Of a stretch of 60,700 bases of DNA, positions 45,991 through 55,340 are shown piece after piece. The notes under the pieces were generated by a model. That model worked only from the letters and a program-made list of their open reading frames with translations, was not told the origin of the DNA and ran no database searches. Position 1 is the first letter of the stretch. Every line of letters begins with the position of its first letter. The stretch is from an uncultured Phocaeicola sp. (GTDB lineage: Bacteria; Bacteroidota; Bacteroidia; Bacteroidales; Bacteroidaceae): contig CARCZS010000015.1 of the NCBI GenBank assembly GCA_948956705.1, positions 1 to 60,700 on the forward strand, given 5' to 3'. A program made the translations under genes and the position numbers.

Positions 45991-46155
45991 ATCCCGAAAA
46001 GGCAACGGATAAGTAGTGATTTGTCCTCCTAACTCCACCTAAAACTTGCTAAAAGCCCCCTGCGGAAGAATGTGGTACAAAACGACATATCCCTTTTGCT
46101 ATCAAACACTTTACATTATTTTCTCCAAAGTTATCCGTATGTGAGCGAGTTTTCC

Positions 46156-46163
46156 TATCTTTG
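46156..46163 (+). promoter_or_regulatory. -7 promoter box of the S9 peptidase gene
   Basis: TATCTTTG is an exact TAnnTTTG match 22 bases before ATG 46186. It also supports that start over the longer frame from 46072. The -33 element is not obvious. Confidence 0.6.
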
Positions 46164-46185
46164 TGTAACACAAATTGTTAGAAAT

Positions 46186-48636
46186 ATGAAGAAACAAATC
46201 TTATTGTCTTGTGCACTTGCCTGGGCTGTGATGGCAGGTGCTGAAACGATTGACATTACTACTTTCCGTTATGCCGGACCCTACGTTGTACAGGCTCCTT
46301 TTCAGGTGGACAGCGTGGATGTGAATTCAAAGACTTTTGTATCCGGACGTCTGTTGGATACTCATCTTTCTGTGGACGTATTGCAACAGGGAACTTTATT
46401 TACAGGCGGGGTTTTGCCGGGAAGTGACTCGGGATATGCCTTGCACATGATGGGTTTTGTGTTGGAGAATACTCGTTATGCCACAGCCAAGCTGAAGATT
46501 GACGGGCTGAAAAGATACCAGCTTTATGTAGATGGAAAGAAGCAGGAAGGAACTGAACTCGCTTTGGAGCCGGCCACCCATTCTGTAGTTATTAAATATC
46601 TTTCTGAAGCAGGGAAAACAGATTCCTTGAAAGTGAGTGTGGATACGGATCAAGAGGGAAGCATTTCACTTAAGCAAGATAACAAAAAGCTATATACTTT
46701 GGCGGATGTGTTGCATGGAACTCGTTTTGCCGGAGTAGGGCTTTCCCCTGATGGCAGATATTTGATTGCCAATTATCGTACGACTTATGTAGGTGGTCGG
46801 TCGGCCGGTAGTACGCGCATTACTGAACTTGCCAGCGGTAAGGTTTTGGCGGAGCGTACTGAGAATATGCAATGGATGCCTCGTTCTAACCGCTATTATT
46901 ATACCCGTACAGGGGTGGATGGCAGACAGCTGATAGTTGTGGATCCGCTTACCGGAATGGAAACTGTGTTGGTGAATAAATTACCTGACGGGTATTTCCA
47001 GTTCGCACCTACGGAAGACTACCTGCTTTTCACCATGACCCAGGAAGGTCCGAAAGAACGTAAAGAAATTTATGAGGTTCTGGAACCGGATGACCGCCAG
47101 CCGGGATGGCGTAACCGTTCTTATCTGGCTAAGTATGATTTGAAGACCGGTTTGTTGCAGCCACTGACTTTCGGTTATCACAATGTCTGGGCTGCCGATA
47201 TTTCCAATGACGGCCGGTATCTTTTGATGATGACCAGTCAGAGCCGTCTGACCAAGCGTCCTACTACTTTATTCTCACTATATCGGTTGGATATGCAGAC
47301 TTTACAGGCGGAACTGCTGATAGATAAAGATGGTTTTATCAGTGGAGCCCGTTTTTCACCTGACGGAACGCAGGTATTGGTATCCGGCTCGCCTGAATCG
47401 CTGGGTGGAATAGGGAAAAATGTAAAGGAGGGGCAGACTCCGAGTATGACGGACGGTCAGCTTTATTTGCTGAATATAGCTGATAAGAGAGTCACTCCGC
47501 TGACGAAAGATTTTAATCCCAGCGTACAGCGTGCCGTGTGGAATAAGGTCGACGGGCAAGTCTATTTCACGGCCGAGAACCGTGACTGTTACAGTTTGTA
47601 CCGGATGAATCCCGCTGATGGGAAAATTCAGCAACTGGAGGTTTCAGAAGATTTGGTCAACTCATTCTCATTGGCGCAAAATGCTCCGGTTATGGCCTAT
47701 TATGGACAGAGCGCCTCAAATTCCGACCGTTTATACACCATGAATACCAAAAAGATGAAATCATCTTTGTTGGAAGACTTAAGTAAAGACATATTGAAAG
47801 ATGTGGAGCTGGGCGAATGCAAGGCCTGGAGTTTTACCAATTCTCGTGGTGATACCATTTATGGTCGTTATTACCTGCCGCCTCATTTTGACGCCAACCG
47901 GAAATATCCTATGATTGTGAATTATTATGGTGGGTGCAGTCCGGTCAGCCGTAATTTCGAAAGCCGTTATCCGCATCATGCATACGCGGCATTGGGCTAT
48001 GTGGTGTATGTGATAGAACCTAGCGGTGCTACCGGTTTCGGACAGGAATTTTCTGCCCGCCACGTCAATACAGCTGGGGAAGGGGTGGCACAGGATATCA
48101 TAGAAGGTACAAAGCAGTTTTGTAAAGAACATGCTTTTGTCAATGACAAGAAAATAGGCTGTATAGGTGCATCCTATGGCGGCTTCATGACACAATACTT
48201 GCAAACACAGACCGATATTTTTGCAGCGGCCATCTCTCATGCCGGTATCAGTGATCATACCAGTTATTGGGGGGAAGGATATTGGGGATATTCGTACAGT
48301 GAAGTTTCCATGGCGAATAGTTATCCGTGGAGCAATCCTGATCTTTTTGTAAAACAAAGCCCGTTGTTCAATGCGGACAAGATACATACGCCTTTGCTGT
48401 TCTTGCACGGTGATGCGGATGTGAATGTACCGGTGGGAGAGAGTATTCAGATGTTTACAGCACTGAAGTTACTGGGGCGCGAAACGGCTTTTGTGGCTGT
48501 AACGGGACAAGATCATCATATTGTAGATTATGGCAAGAGGATTCAGTGGCAGAATACGATCTTTGCCTGGTTTGCCAAATGGTTGCAGGATGATGCGACT
48601 TGGTGGAACGCTATTTATAAGCCGAAAAACTTATAA
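46186..48636 (+). CDS. S9 family prolyl oligopeptidase (dipeptidyl-peptidase-like)
   Basis: About 816 aa. A signal peptide (KKQILLSCALAWAVMAGA) indicates export. The middle is a beta-propeller with WD40-like/DPP IV repeats (GVGLSPDGRYLIANY, AADISNDGRYLLMM, SGARFSPDGTQVLVSG). The C-terminal alpha/beta hydrolase has the nucleophile in GASYGGFMTQYL, the acid in HGDADVNVPVGES and the histidine in GQDHHIVDYGKRIQW, so the triad is complete. It cleaves peptides or proteins in the periplasm. It is monocistronic and convergent with the AraC gene. Confidence 0.92.
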   Translation: MKKQILLSCALAWAVMAGAETIDITTFRYAGPYVVQAPFQVDSVDVNSKTFVSGRLLDTHLSVDVLQQGTLFTGGVLPGSDSGYALHMMGFVLENTRYATAKLKIDGLKRYQLYVDGKKQEGTELALEPATHSVVIKYLSEAGKTDSLKVSVDTDQEGSISLKQDNKKLYTLADVLHGTRFAGVGLSPDGRYLIANYRTTYVGGRSAGSTRITELASGKVLAERTENMQWMPRSNRYYYTRTGVDGRQLIVVDPLTGMETVLVNKLPDGYFQFAPTEDYLLFTMTQEGPKERKEIYEVLEPDDRQPGWRNRSYLAKYDLKTGLLQPLTFGYHNVWAADISNDGRYLLMMTSQSRLTKRPTTLFSLYRLDMQTLQAELLIDKDGFISGARFSPDGTQVLVSGSPESLGGIGKNVKEGQTPSMTDGQLYLLNIADKRVTPLTKDFNPSVQRAVWNKVDGQVYFTAENRDCYSLYRMNPADGKIQQLEVSEDLVNSFSLAQNAPVMAYYGQSASNSDRLYTMNTKKMKSSLLEDLSKDILKDVELGECKAWSFTNSRGDTIYGRYYLPPHFDANRKYPMIVNYYGGCSPVSRNFESRYPHHAYAALGYVVYVIEPSGATGFGQEFSARHVNTAGEGVAQDIIEGTKQFCKEHAFVNDKKIGCIGASYGGFMTQYLQTQTDIFAAAISHAGISDHTSYWGEGYWGYSYSEVSMANSYPWSNPDLFVKQSPLFNADKIHTPLLFLHGDADVNVPVGESIQMFTALKLLGRETAFVAVTGQDHHIVDYGKRIQWQNTIFAWFAKWLQDDATWWNAIYKPKNL

Positions 48637-48697
48637 CTTTTATATAGGTGTAAGAGACTTTGGAATGTTAGTATTGTTAGTATGTATAAGCTTATAT

Positions 48698-48749
48698 GTT
48701 AGTATGTGTAGGCTTATACGTACTAACGTCTGACCTTACACATACTAAC
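48698..48749. terminator. bidirectional hairpin between the S9 peptidase and AraC genes
   Basis: GTTAGTATGTGTA (48698-48710) is the exact reverse complement of TACACATACTAAC (48737-48749), with a GG/CC extension after a bulge. Partial repeats of the same TTAGTATGT unit lie just upstream at 48678-48686. There is no T run, but the place between convergent genes suggests termination or mRNA 3'-end protection. Confidence 0.55.
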
Positions 48750-48769
48750 GTGGGCTGAGTCTGTTTTCA

Positions 48770-49615
48770 CTATCCGTTTTCCCTATACTGTTTCGGTGAC
48801 ATTCCTGTATATCTTTTAAAGTATTTCCCAAAGAATGAGATGTCTGGGAAATTAAGTGAATAGGCTATTTCCTGAATGGTAAAGTCTGTGGATTTTAGTT
48901 TGGCTTCCGCATCTGTTATCACTAGTTTGGCGATGATATCTGTAACAGTTTTTCCCGTAATCTTATTGACAGTAGTGCTGAGGTGCTGAGGGGATATATG
49001 AAGCAGGTCGGCATAAAAAGCTACACTCCGTTCTTTCGTATAATGTTTGATGATATATTGGACCAGGCGTTTCACAATTTCTTCTCCACGGTTGAAAGTA
49101 CGTGTGGTTACATTGGTGTTCTGATGAATGCTGCCTACACCGTGCAATATAGTGAGCAGCATGGTGCTGATTAACTCTTTATTGGGCTTGGCTCCCATAC
49201 GTTTCATTTTTATCAGCAACCGGAAATAGTCTTGAAACAACTCGGTTATTTCGGGACGCAGAGGGATAATGGGTGTGTCAATCAGGGCTGAAAGATAGTT
49301 CATGGTGGAATTGAAGAGATTTATTCCGTTCAGCAACTCTTTGTTGAATCCTATCAAGTACAGACGACAGTCGGGACTTTGCCGGTGAACATGTACAAAG
49401 GTTTCTGGCAGAATAGTGACAATGTCGTTCTTTTGTATCTTGTGTTCAGACAGATGGATCGTTATGTCACATTCACCTCGCAGGCACAGAAGGAACAAGC
49501 ATCCTTCCATTCGTTGCGGGTAGTGGTAAATACGGCCTAATGATCCTGTCATGTCAATTTCTGCAACGAAATCCTTATTCGATTTAAATAAGTTAATGTC
49601 ATCTATATACTTCAT
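48770..49615 (-). CDS. AraC family transcriptional regulator
   Basis: About 281 aa. The N-terminal cupin-like sensing domain (GCLFLLCLRGECDITIHL, KNDIVTILPETFVHVHRQ) is followed by a C-terminal pair of HTH motifs: VAFYADLLHISPQHLSTTVN and IQEIAYSLNFPDISFFGKYF, then YTGMSPKQYRENG. ATG 49615 is chosen; the longer frame to 49675 adds a hydrophobic stretch not typical of the family. It is divergent from the RND efflux operon (164 bases between starts) and is the natural candidate regulator of that operon. Confidence 0.93.
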   Translation of the reverse strand: MKYIDDINLFKSNKDFVAEIDMTGSLGRIYHYPQRMEGCLFLLCLRGECDITIHLSEHKIQKNDIVTILPETFVHVHRQSPDCRLYLIGFNKELLNGINLFNSTMNYLSALIDTPIIPLRPEITELFQDYFRLLIKMKRMGAKPNKELISTMLLTILHGVGSIHQNTNVTTRTFNRGEEIVKRLVQYIIKHYTKERSVAFYADLLHISPQHLSTTVNKITGKTVTDIIAKLVITDAEAKLKSTDFTIQEIAYSLNFPDISFFGKYFKRYTGMSPKQYRENG

Positions 49616-49718
49616 AAAAATAAAGAAGGTTTTGATTATGCACCACAAATATAGGGCAGTTAGAGCAGATAACAAAGAAAATGCTTAAAAATAGACTAAT
49701 ATATCTTACTGTTAGCAC

Positions 49719-49749
49719 TTGTACGCTTTTAATAATTATAAGAACTTTG
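49719..49749 (+). promoter_or_regulatory. promoter of the RND efflux operon
   Basis: TTG at 49719-49721 (-33) and GAACTTTG at 49742-49749 (-7, one mismatch to TAnnTTTG) are 20 bases apart, the Bacteroides spacing. The start of transcription would be some 25 bases before ATG 49779. The site lies in the region shared with the divergent AraC gene. Confidence 0.6.
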
Positions 49750-49778
49750 CAGCGAAACTAATAGTGAAGATAAACAGT

Positions 49779-50834
49779 ATGAAAGGTAAAAATTTGTCTA
49801 TTATGGCAATGATTGCGGCAGTGTTCTGTTCTTGCGGACAGCAACCTGCACAAGAACGCGGTCCTCGGCCCGTGAAATTGGCGGAAGTGACCTCGTTAAG
49901 CAGGATCGAAAAATCGTATTCAGGTGTTGTGTCGCCTGATCAGTTCAGTGACTTGGCATTTAAAATGTCCGGTCCGCTGGTAGCAATGAATGTACTCGAA
50001 GGACAACGGGTGAAGAAAGGACAGGTAGTGGCCGAAATTGATCCGACAGATTACAAACTGGATTATGACGCTAAGAGGGCTTCATTCCAAAAGGCGTCAT
50101 CACAGATGCAACGCGCAGAGAAACTGTTGGCCAAGAATGCTATTTCCATGCAAGAGTTCGAAACGACCCAAGCTTCGTATACCAATGCCAAATCGGCATT
50201 TGAAAATGCGCAAAACACATTGAATGACACCAAACTACGCGCTCCATTTGATGGCTTTATCCAAAAAAAATATGTTGAAAACTATCAGCGTGTACAGCCA
50301 GGACAAGGAGTGGTGTGTTTGATTAATCCGGCTAAATTGCAAGTGGAGTTCACTATCCCCGAAACGAATATTTCTTATGTAACTTCTCCTTCTACTATTT
50401 ACGTAGAATTTGATGCCTATAAAGGAAAATTATTTCAGGCAAAAGTAAAGGAGTATGTAGAGGCTTCTCCCGATGGGGCAGGAGTTCCTGTATTCCTTTA
50501 CATTGATGATCCGGAATTTGATTTGAAAAAATATAAGGTATCGGTGGGCTTTTCTTGCCGTGTTATTGTCAATATTGAGAATGATGTGGTAAAAGAAGGA
50601 ATTACAGTGCCTTTGTCCGCTGTAGTGTTTGATAATAACTTGAATAGCAAGATCGTATTTATATATAATCCGTCTACACAGAAAGTAGAACTGCGTAAAG
50701 TCAGTGATGAGGGAATTATTGTAGGACGTAACGACCTGATAGTATCCGGAAATATTGAACCGGGCGAACAGGTTGTGTCTGCCGGAGCGTCTTATCTGGT
50801 AGATGGCCAGCAAGTAAAAATATTAACAGAATAA
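49779..50834 (+). CDS. RND efflux periplasmic adaptor (membrane fusion protein)
   Basis: About 351 aa. A lipoprotein-like signal ends in AAVFCSCGQQP. The HlyD/AcrA layout is clear: the beta-barrel and lipoyl half GPLVAMNVLEGQRVKKGQVV and AEIDPTDYKLDYDA, a coiled-coil hairpin (about 85-150), the second lipoyl half DTKLRAPFDGFIQKKYVENY, and the C-terminal membrane-proximal domain. It links the inner-membrane pump encoded next to the outer-membrane channel after it. ATG 49779 is chosen because the earlier in-frame start lies upstream of the promoter. Confidence 0.94.
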   Translation: MKGKNLSIMAMIAAVFCSCGQQPAQERGPRPVKLAEVTSLSRIEKSYSGVVSPDQFSDLAFKMSGPLVAMNVLEGQRVKKGQVVAEIDPTDYKLDYDAKRASFQKASSQMQRAEKLLAKNAISMQEFETTQASYTNAKSAFENAQNTLNDTKLRAPFDGFIQKKYVENYQRVQPGQGVVCLINPAKLQVEFTIPETNISYVTSPSTIYVEFDAYKGKLFQAKVKEYVEASPDGAGVPVFLYIDDPEFDLKKYKVSVGFSCRVIVNIENDVVKEGITVPLSAVVFDNNLNSKIVFIYNPSTQKVELRKVSDEGIIVGRNDLIVSGNIEPGEQVVSAGASYLVDGQQVKILTE

Positions 50835-50852
50835 AAAAGGAGAGAGCATATC

Positions 50853-53800
50853 ATGAATATTCCAAAATATTCTTTGGAGAACCGGAAGGTTATCTATTTC
50901 TTTTTGGCTATTTTGTTGATAGGCGGAGTAATCTCCTTCTTCAAGCTGCCTAAGAAAGAAGATGCGCCTTTCGTGATAAAGACTGCGGTATTGGTTACCC
51001 AGTATCCGGGAGCGAATCCACATGAAGTGGAGAAACTGATTACGGAACCGATTGAACGTGAAATTCAGTCCATGACAGATGTATATCAGATTAAATCGGA
51101 ATCTTATTTCGGACTGTCTAAGATTTCTATTGAACTTCAGCCTACGATTGATCCGGATTATATGCCTGTAAAATGGGACGAATTACGTCGTAAAGTGGCG
51201 AATATACAACCCAAGTTGCCTAGTGGGGCGTCTACCATTACTGTAAATGATGACTTTGGTGATGTGTATGGTATTTATTATGCTTTGACAGCTGATGAGG
51301 GCTTCTCGTATACCGATTTGCGTGACTGGGCACAGCGTATCCGTACTCAGCTGACCCCGATTGAGGGAGTACAGAAAGTAATGTTATACGGAGAGCAGAC
51401 CGAAGTGATCAATGTCAAGATATCTACCTCCAAACTTTCGGCATTGGGTATTGATCCCACTTCGATTATGGGCATCTTGCAGAAGCAGAACATACAGGTG
51501 AATACAGGAGATATAGCGACAGAAATTTATCAGTTGCGCTTGCGTACGGAAGGGACTTATACCAGTCTGGAAGATATAGAAAACCAGTTGATTATCAGCA
51601 AGGACGGACGGGAAGTCCGTTTGGGGGATATTGCAACAGTGGAGCGTGGATACTATGATCCGCCTTCAACTTTGATGCGGGTCAATGGTAAACGTGCTAT
51701 CGGTATAGGTGTGGCCAGTGGAGCAAAGGATAATGTGGTGGCTGTGGGTAAAGCAGTGGACGAAAGGTTGGCGGAAATAGAGCAATTGTTGCCTATCGGC
51801 ATTGAACTGACCTCGCTTTATCCTGAGGACAAGATTGCCGATGAGGCGAATAATGGCTTTATCCTGAATTTGATAGAATCATTGGTTATTGTTATCCTGA
51901 TTATCTTTGTGGTGATGGGATCGCGTGCCGGTATGCTGATAGGTAGTTCGTTACTTTTCTCGGTAGGTGGTACTTTGCTTATTATGTTGATGTGGGGGGT
52001 AGGATTGAACCGTACTTCTTTGGCGGCATTTATTATCGCCATGGGGATGCTGGTGGATAATGCCATTGTGGTGACAGATAATGCGCAGATAGGTATCAAG
52101 CGCGGAAAATCACGTTACCTGTCATTGATAGAGGGAGCCATCAAGCCGCAATGGGCATTGCTGGGTGCTACCTTTATTGCTATCTGCTCTTTCCTGCCTT
52201 TGTATCTAGCGCCGGCATCCGTGGCCGAGATTGTGAAACCGCTATTTGTTGTATTGGCTGTATCACTGGGATTGAGTTGGATTCTGGCTTTGTGTCAGAC
52301 TACGACTTTTGGTAATTTTATTTTGAAAGAAGCTGTTCCCGGCGGTGCGATGAAAGACCCGTATGATACTAAACTCTATCATAGATTCGAGAAGTTTCTG
52401 ACCTTGCTGATTAAACGCCGTTTTGTGACATTGACCACGGTTTTTGTAACTTTGGTGCTTTCTTTGGTTATTATGGCTGTTATGCCTCAGAGTTTTTTCC
52501 CGAAAATGAATAAGCCTTATTTCCGTGCTGATCTGGTATTCCCTGAGGGATTTAGTATTCATGCGGTAGATCAGGATGTGATGAAGGTGGAGGATTACTT
52601 GAAGAATCATGAGAAAGTTAAATCATATTCGGTGACATTGGGTGGTACTCCGTTGCGTTACTATTTGGCAAGTTCTTCTTTTGGACCGAAGTCTAACTAT
52701 GCCAATGTGATGGTGGAAACTAAAGACCCCGAAGATGCAGCCGAAGTAGAACAGCAGTTTTATGAGCACATGACTCAGAACTTTCCCAATATCATTACCC
52801 GTTCGGCACTTTTTGCTTTGTCTCCGGTGCCTGAAGCTGCTATTGAGATCGGTTTTATCGGTGAAAACCCCGATACATTGACCGCATTGGTTGAAAGGGC
52901 GAAAAAAATAGCCCGCCAGTGTGATATGGTGACGGATATCCGTTCCAACTGGGGAGATAAGGTGCCCGTGTGGAAACCGATGTTCTCTCAACAGAAAGGT
53001 TTACGCTTGGGGATTACCCGTCAGCAGGTTGCCAACTCATTCCGTACGGCTACCAATGGTTTGCCTTTGGGAGAATATCGTGAGGGGGATGTTTCCTTGC
53101 CTATCCTGCTGAAAGATGAGGATGTGGAAAAAATGAACTTGAATGATGTGAAAAGTGTGCCTGTATTCAGTACGAAAGGAAATTCCGTGAAAGTGGAACA
53201 GGTAATCGATAATTTCGCTTTGGGTTATGATTATAATGTAGTCCGTCGCTTTAACCGCGAGCGTTGTATGATGATGCAATGTGAACCTAAACGTGGAGCC
53301 AATACGATGGCTGCGTTTAAACAGGTGCTTACTGCCGTACAAGAGCAGATGCAGTTGCCCGAAGGGTATAAAATGAAATATTTCGGTGAGCAGGAAACAC
53401 AGGATGTAAGTAATGCTGCATTGGCGAAGAATATTCCGCTGACTTTCCTGTTGATTTATGTGGTTCTGCTGTTTCTTTTCCCCAGCAACTACCGCAAGCC
53501 GGTATTGATTATGCTTATGTTGCCGCTGGTGTTTATCGGTGTGGTATGGGGATTGCTCTTGTTTGGCAAGTCATTGGACTTCTTTGCCATCCTCGGTCTG
53601 TTGGGATTGATTGGTATGAATATCAAGAATGCCATTGTGCTGGTCGATGAAATCGGACTTCAGTTGAAGGATGGAAAGGGGGCTGTGCCTGCCGTGGTCG
53701 AGGCTACCAAGACACGTATCGTTCCGGTGACCATGGCTTCCGGAACTACTATTCTGGGTATGCTTCCATTGTTGGGCGATGCCATGTTTGCAGGTATGGC

Positions 53801-53900
53801 GGCTACCATTATGGGTGGTTTGTTCGTATCGACGGTACTGACCATTTTTGTTCTTCCGGTAACTTATTGTATTTTCTTTAAAATCAGAGCAGACAGATAA
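50853..53900 (+). CDS. RND family efflux pump permease
   Basis: A 1015-aa AcrB/MexF-type proton-driven transporter with two repeats of TM1 plus porter domain plus TM2-6. Seen: PKKEDAPFVIKTAVLVTQYP early, ERGYYDPPSTLMRV, the TM4 motif GMLVDNAIVVTDNAQIGIKR with the proton-relay aspartate region, and the second-half counterpart LIGMNIKNAIVLVDEIGLQL. Only one aspartate of the usual DD pair appears in TM4, as in HAE2/heavy-metal-like or divergent RND groups. Exports drugs, bile acids or lipids; the substrate is unknown. 18 bases after the adaptor and 1-base overlap with the channel gene. Confidence 0.95.
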   Translation: MNIPKYSLENRKVIYFFLAILLIGGVISFFKLPKKEDAPFVIKTAVLVTQYPGANPHEVEKLITEPIEREIQSMTDVYQIKSESYFGLSKISIELQPTIDPDYMPVKWDELRRKVANIQPKLPSGASTITVNDDFGDVYGIYYALTADEGFSYTDLRDWAQRIRTQLTPIEGVQKVMLYGEQTEVINVKISTSKLSALGIDPTSIMGILQKQNIQVNTGDIATEIYQLRLRTEGTYTSLEDIENQLIISKDGREVRLGDIATVERGYYDPPSTLMRVNGKRAIGIGVASGAKDNVVAVGKAVDERLAEIEQLLPIGIELTSLYPEDKIADEANNGFILNLIESLVIVILIIFVVMGSRAGMLIGSSLLFSVGGTLLIMLMWGVGLNRTSLAAFIIAMGMLVDNAIVVTDNAQIGIKRGKSRYLSLIEGAIKPQWALLGATFIAICSFLPLYLAPASVAEIVKPLFVVLAVSLGLSWILALCQTTTFGNFILKEAVPGGAMKDPYDTKLYHRFEKFLTLLIKRRFVTLTTVFVTLVLSLVIMAVMPQSFFPKMNKPYFRADLVFPEGFSIHAVDQDVMKVEDYLKNHEKVKSYSVTLGGTPLRYYLASSSFGPKSNYANVMVETKDPEDAAEVEQQFYEHMTQNFPNIITRSALFALSPVPEAAIEIGFIGENPDTLTALVERAKKIARQCDMVTDIRSNWGDKVPVWKPMFSQQKGLRLGITRQQVANSFRTATNGLPLGEYREGDVSLPILLKDEDVEKMNLNDVKSVPVFSTKGNSVKVEQVIDNFALGYDYNVVRRFNRERCMMMQCEPKRGANTMAAFKQVLTAVQEQMQLPEGYKMKYFGEQETQDVSNAALAKNIPLTFLLIYVVLLFLFPSNYRKPVLIMLMLPLVFIGVVWGLLLFGKSLDFFAILGLLGLIGMNIKNAIVLVDEIGLQLKDGKGAVPAVVEATKTRIVPVTMASGTTILGMLPLLGDAMFAGMAATIMGGLFVSTVLTIFVLPVTYCIFFKIRADR

Positions 53901-55192
53901 TGAAAACTAAGATGATCTATATTATAGGTATGGCTTGTATGACCGGTACACTTTCGGCTCAGACTGTCGTGGATTATTCTACCTTTGAACAAAAGGTACT
54001 GGATTATAGCCAAACCTTAAAACAGAGTGTGGCACAACGTACAGCTATGCAGAAAGCTATGAAAGCGGCAAAAACCGCTTTCTTCCCGGCTGTTGATGCA
54101 ACGGGAAGCTATCAGTATCGTATTAACAAATACGAGATGGATTTTGGCGGAATGGCTGTTCCTATGGAGCACGATTCATACAGTGCCGAAGTAGGGGTAT
54201 CACAACCTATTTATGCCGGTGGAAGCATCTATCACAATTACAAGGCTTCCCAAATACAAACCCAGATGGCGGATAAGTCGGTGGATTTGACAACGGATAA
54301 TATTATCTATGCTGCTGAAGCCAGTTATTGGGGAACAGCCGCACAAAAAGAAATGTATGAAACGATGTGCCAGTATGTGCAGATTATTGAGCAGTTGACC
54401 AAAGTGCTGCAAGATAAGTACGATGATGGCTATATCAGCAAGACGGATCTCATTCAGATGCAGACCCGTTTGAAAGAGGCTGAATTGCAACGTTCCAGCA
54501 GCTACCAGTCTTATCAGGTCGCCTTGCAGAATATGAATGTGCTGATGGGATTGGAACCGCTGGCTGAAATGGATTTGACGGATTCTATTTCTACCATATT
54601 GCCTATGCCTGCCTTTATTGGAGCGGAAACAGCCTTGAATGTGCGTCCCGATTATGCTATCTCACAGTTGGATGTGGATTATCAGAAAAGACAGGTAAGT
54701 CTGGCTGCCGCCAAGTACAATCCTTCTCTTTCTATCGGTTTTAAAGAGACATGGGGAACACAGATGTTGAACATTTCGGGCGAAACTATGTTTAATAGTA
54801 ATGTGTATGCCTCTATTAAATTGCCGATTTTCCATTGGGGAGCCCGCTTTAAATCGACGGCTGCACAGAAGGCTATTTTATTAAGCAAGCAGTATGCATT
54901 GCAAGATAAGCAAGACCAAATAAGCAAAGAAGTGGCGAAGGCGTGGACTAGTCTGACCGAGAATACCCGTCAGATAAGTATTGCCGAGGAGAACTGCAAA
55001 CTGGCAGAAGAGAATTTGGATTTGAACACTTTTAGTTATACTGAAGGTAAGTTGACTATTTTGGATGTGCTTTCTGCACAGCTGACATGGATACAGGCAT
55101 ATACAAACCTTATCCAATCTTATTATGAGCAGAAGATTGCGTTGGCTGATTACAGAAAAGCAACCGGTATAAGGTATTTAGGACAGAAATAG
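53900..55192 (+). CDS. TolC family outer-membrane efflux protein
   Basis: A 430-aa outer-membrane channel with signal peptide (MACMTGTLSAQT) and two OEP repeats: SQTLKQSVAQRTAMQKAMKA, YQYRINKYEM, VGVSQPIYAGGSIY, LNVRPDYAISQLDVDYQKRQ, and IKLPIFHWGARFKS, ending in a helical pair before RKATGIRYLG. It completes the tripartite pump. TAATG overlap with the permease gene indicates coupling, and a strong terminator follows. Confidence 0.94.
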   Translation: MKTKMIYIIGMACMTGTLSAQTVVDYSTFEQKVLDYSQTLKQSVAQRTAMQKAMKAAKTAFFPAVDATGSYQYRINKYEMDFGGMAVPMEHDSYSAEVGVSQPIYAGGSIYHNYKASQIQTQMADKSVDLTTDNIIYAAEASYWGTAAQKEMYETMCQYVQIIEQLTKVLQDKYDDGYISKTDLIQMQTRLKEAELQRSSSYQSYQVALQNMNVLMGLEPLAEMDLTDSISTILPMPAFIGAETALNVRPDYAISQLDVDYQKRQVSLAAAKYNPSLSIGFKETWGTQMLNISGETMFNSNVYASIKLPIFHWGARFKSTAAQKAILLSKQYALQDKQDQISKEVAKAWTSLTENTRQISIAEENCKLAEENLDLNTFSYTEGKLTILDVLSAQLTWIQAYTNLIQSYYEQKIALADYRKATGIRYLGQK

Positions 55193-55231
55193 GTAAATTC
55201 AGACCAGATTCTTATTATATAAAAAAGTCAC

Positions 55232-55275
55232 AATAAAGCAGGTTTGGCTATCTTTGTATCCAGACCTGCTTTATT
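55232..55275 (+). terminator. terminator of the RND efflux operon
   Basis: AATAAAGCAGGT (55232-55243) pairs perfectly with ACCTGCTTTATT (55264-55275), followed by TGTTTTTATT. The loop region holds TATCTTTG (55249-55256), an exact -7 promoter match that could serve the next gene, whose ATG is at 55341. Confidence 0.82.
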
Positions 55276-55340
55276 TGTTTTTATTCAGTTTATGTTTACT
55301 GTAAAGCTTGTTTTAACAGTGGAAAAAAGAATAGATTACA

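Noticed and set aside
48670..48720. TTAGTATGT copies as a tandem-repeat array or CRISPR-like element
   Set aside because: Only three or four irregular copies, best explained as parts of the hairpin between two convergent genes.
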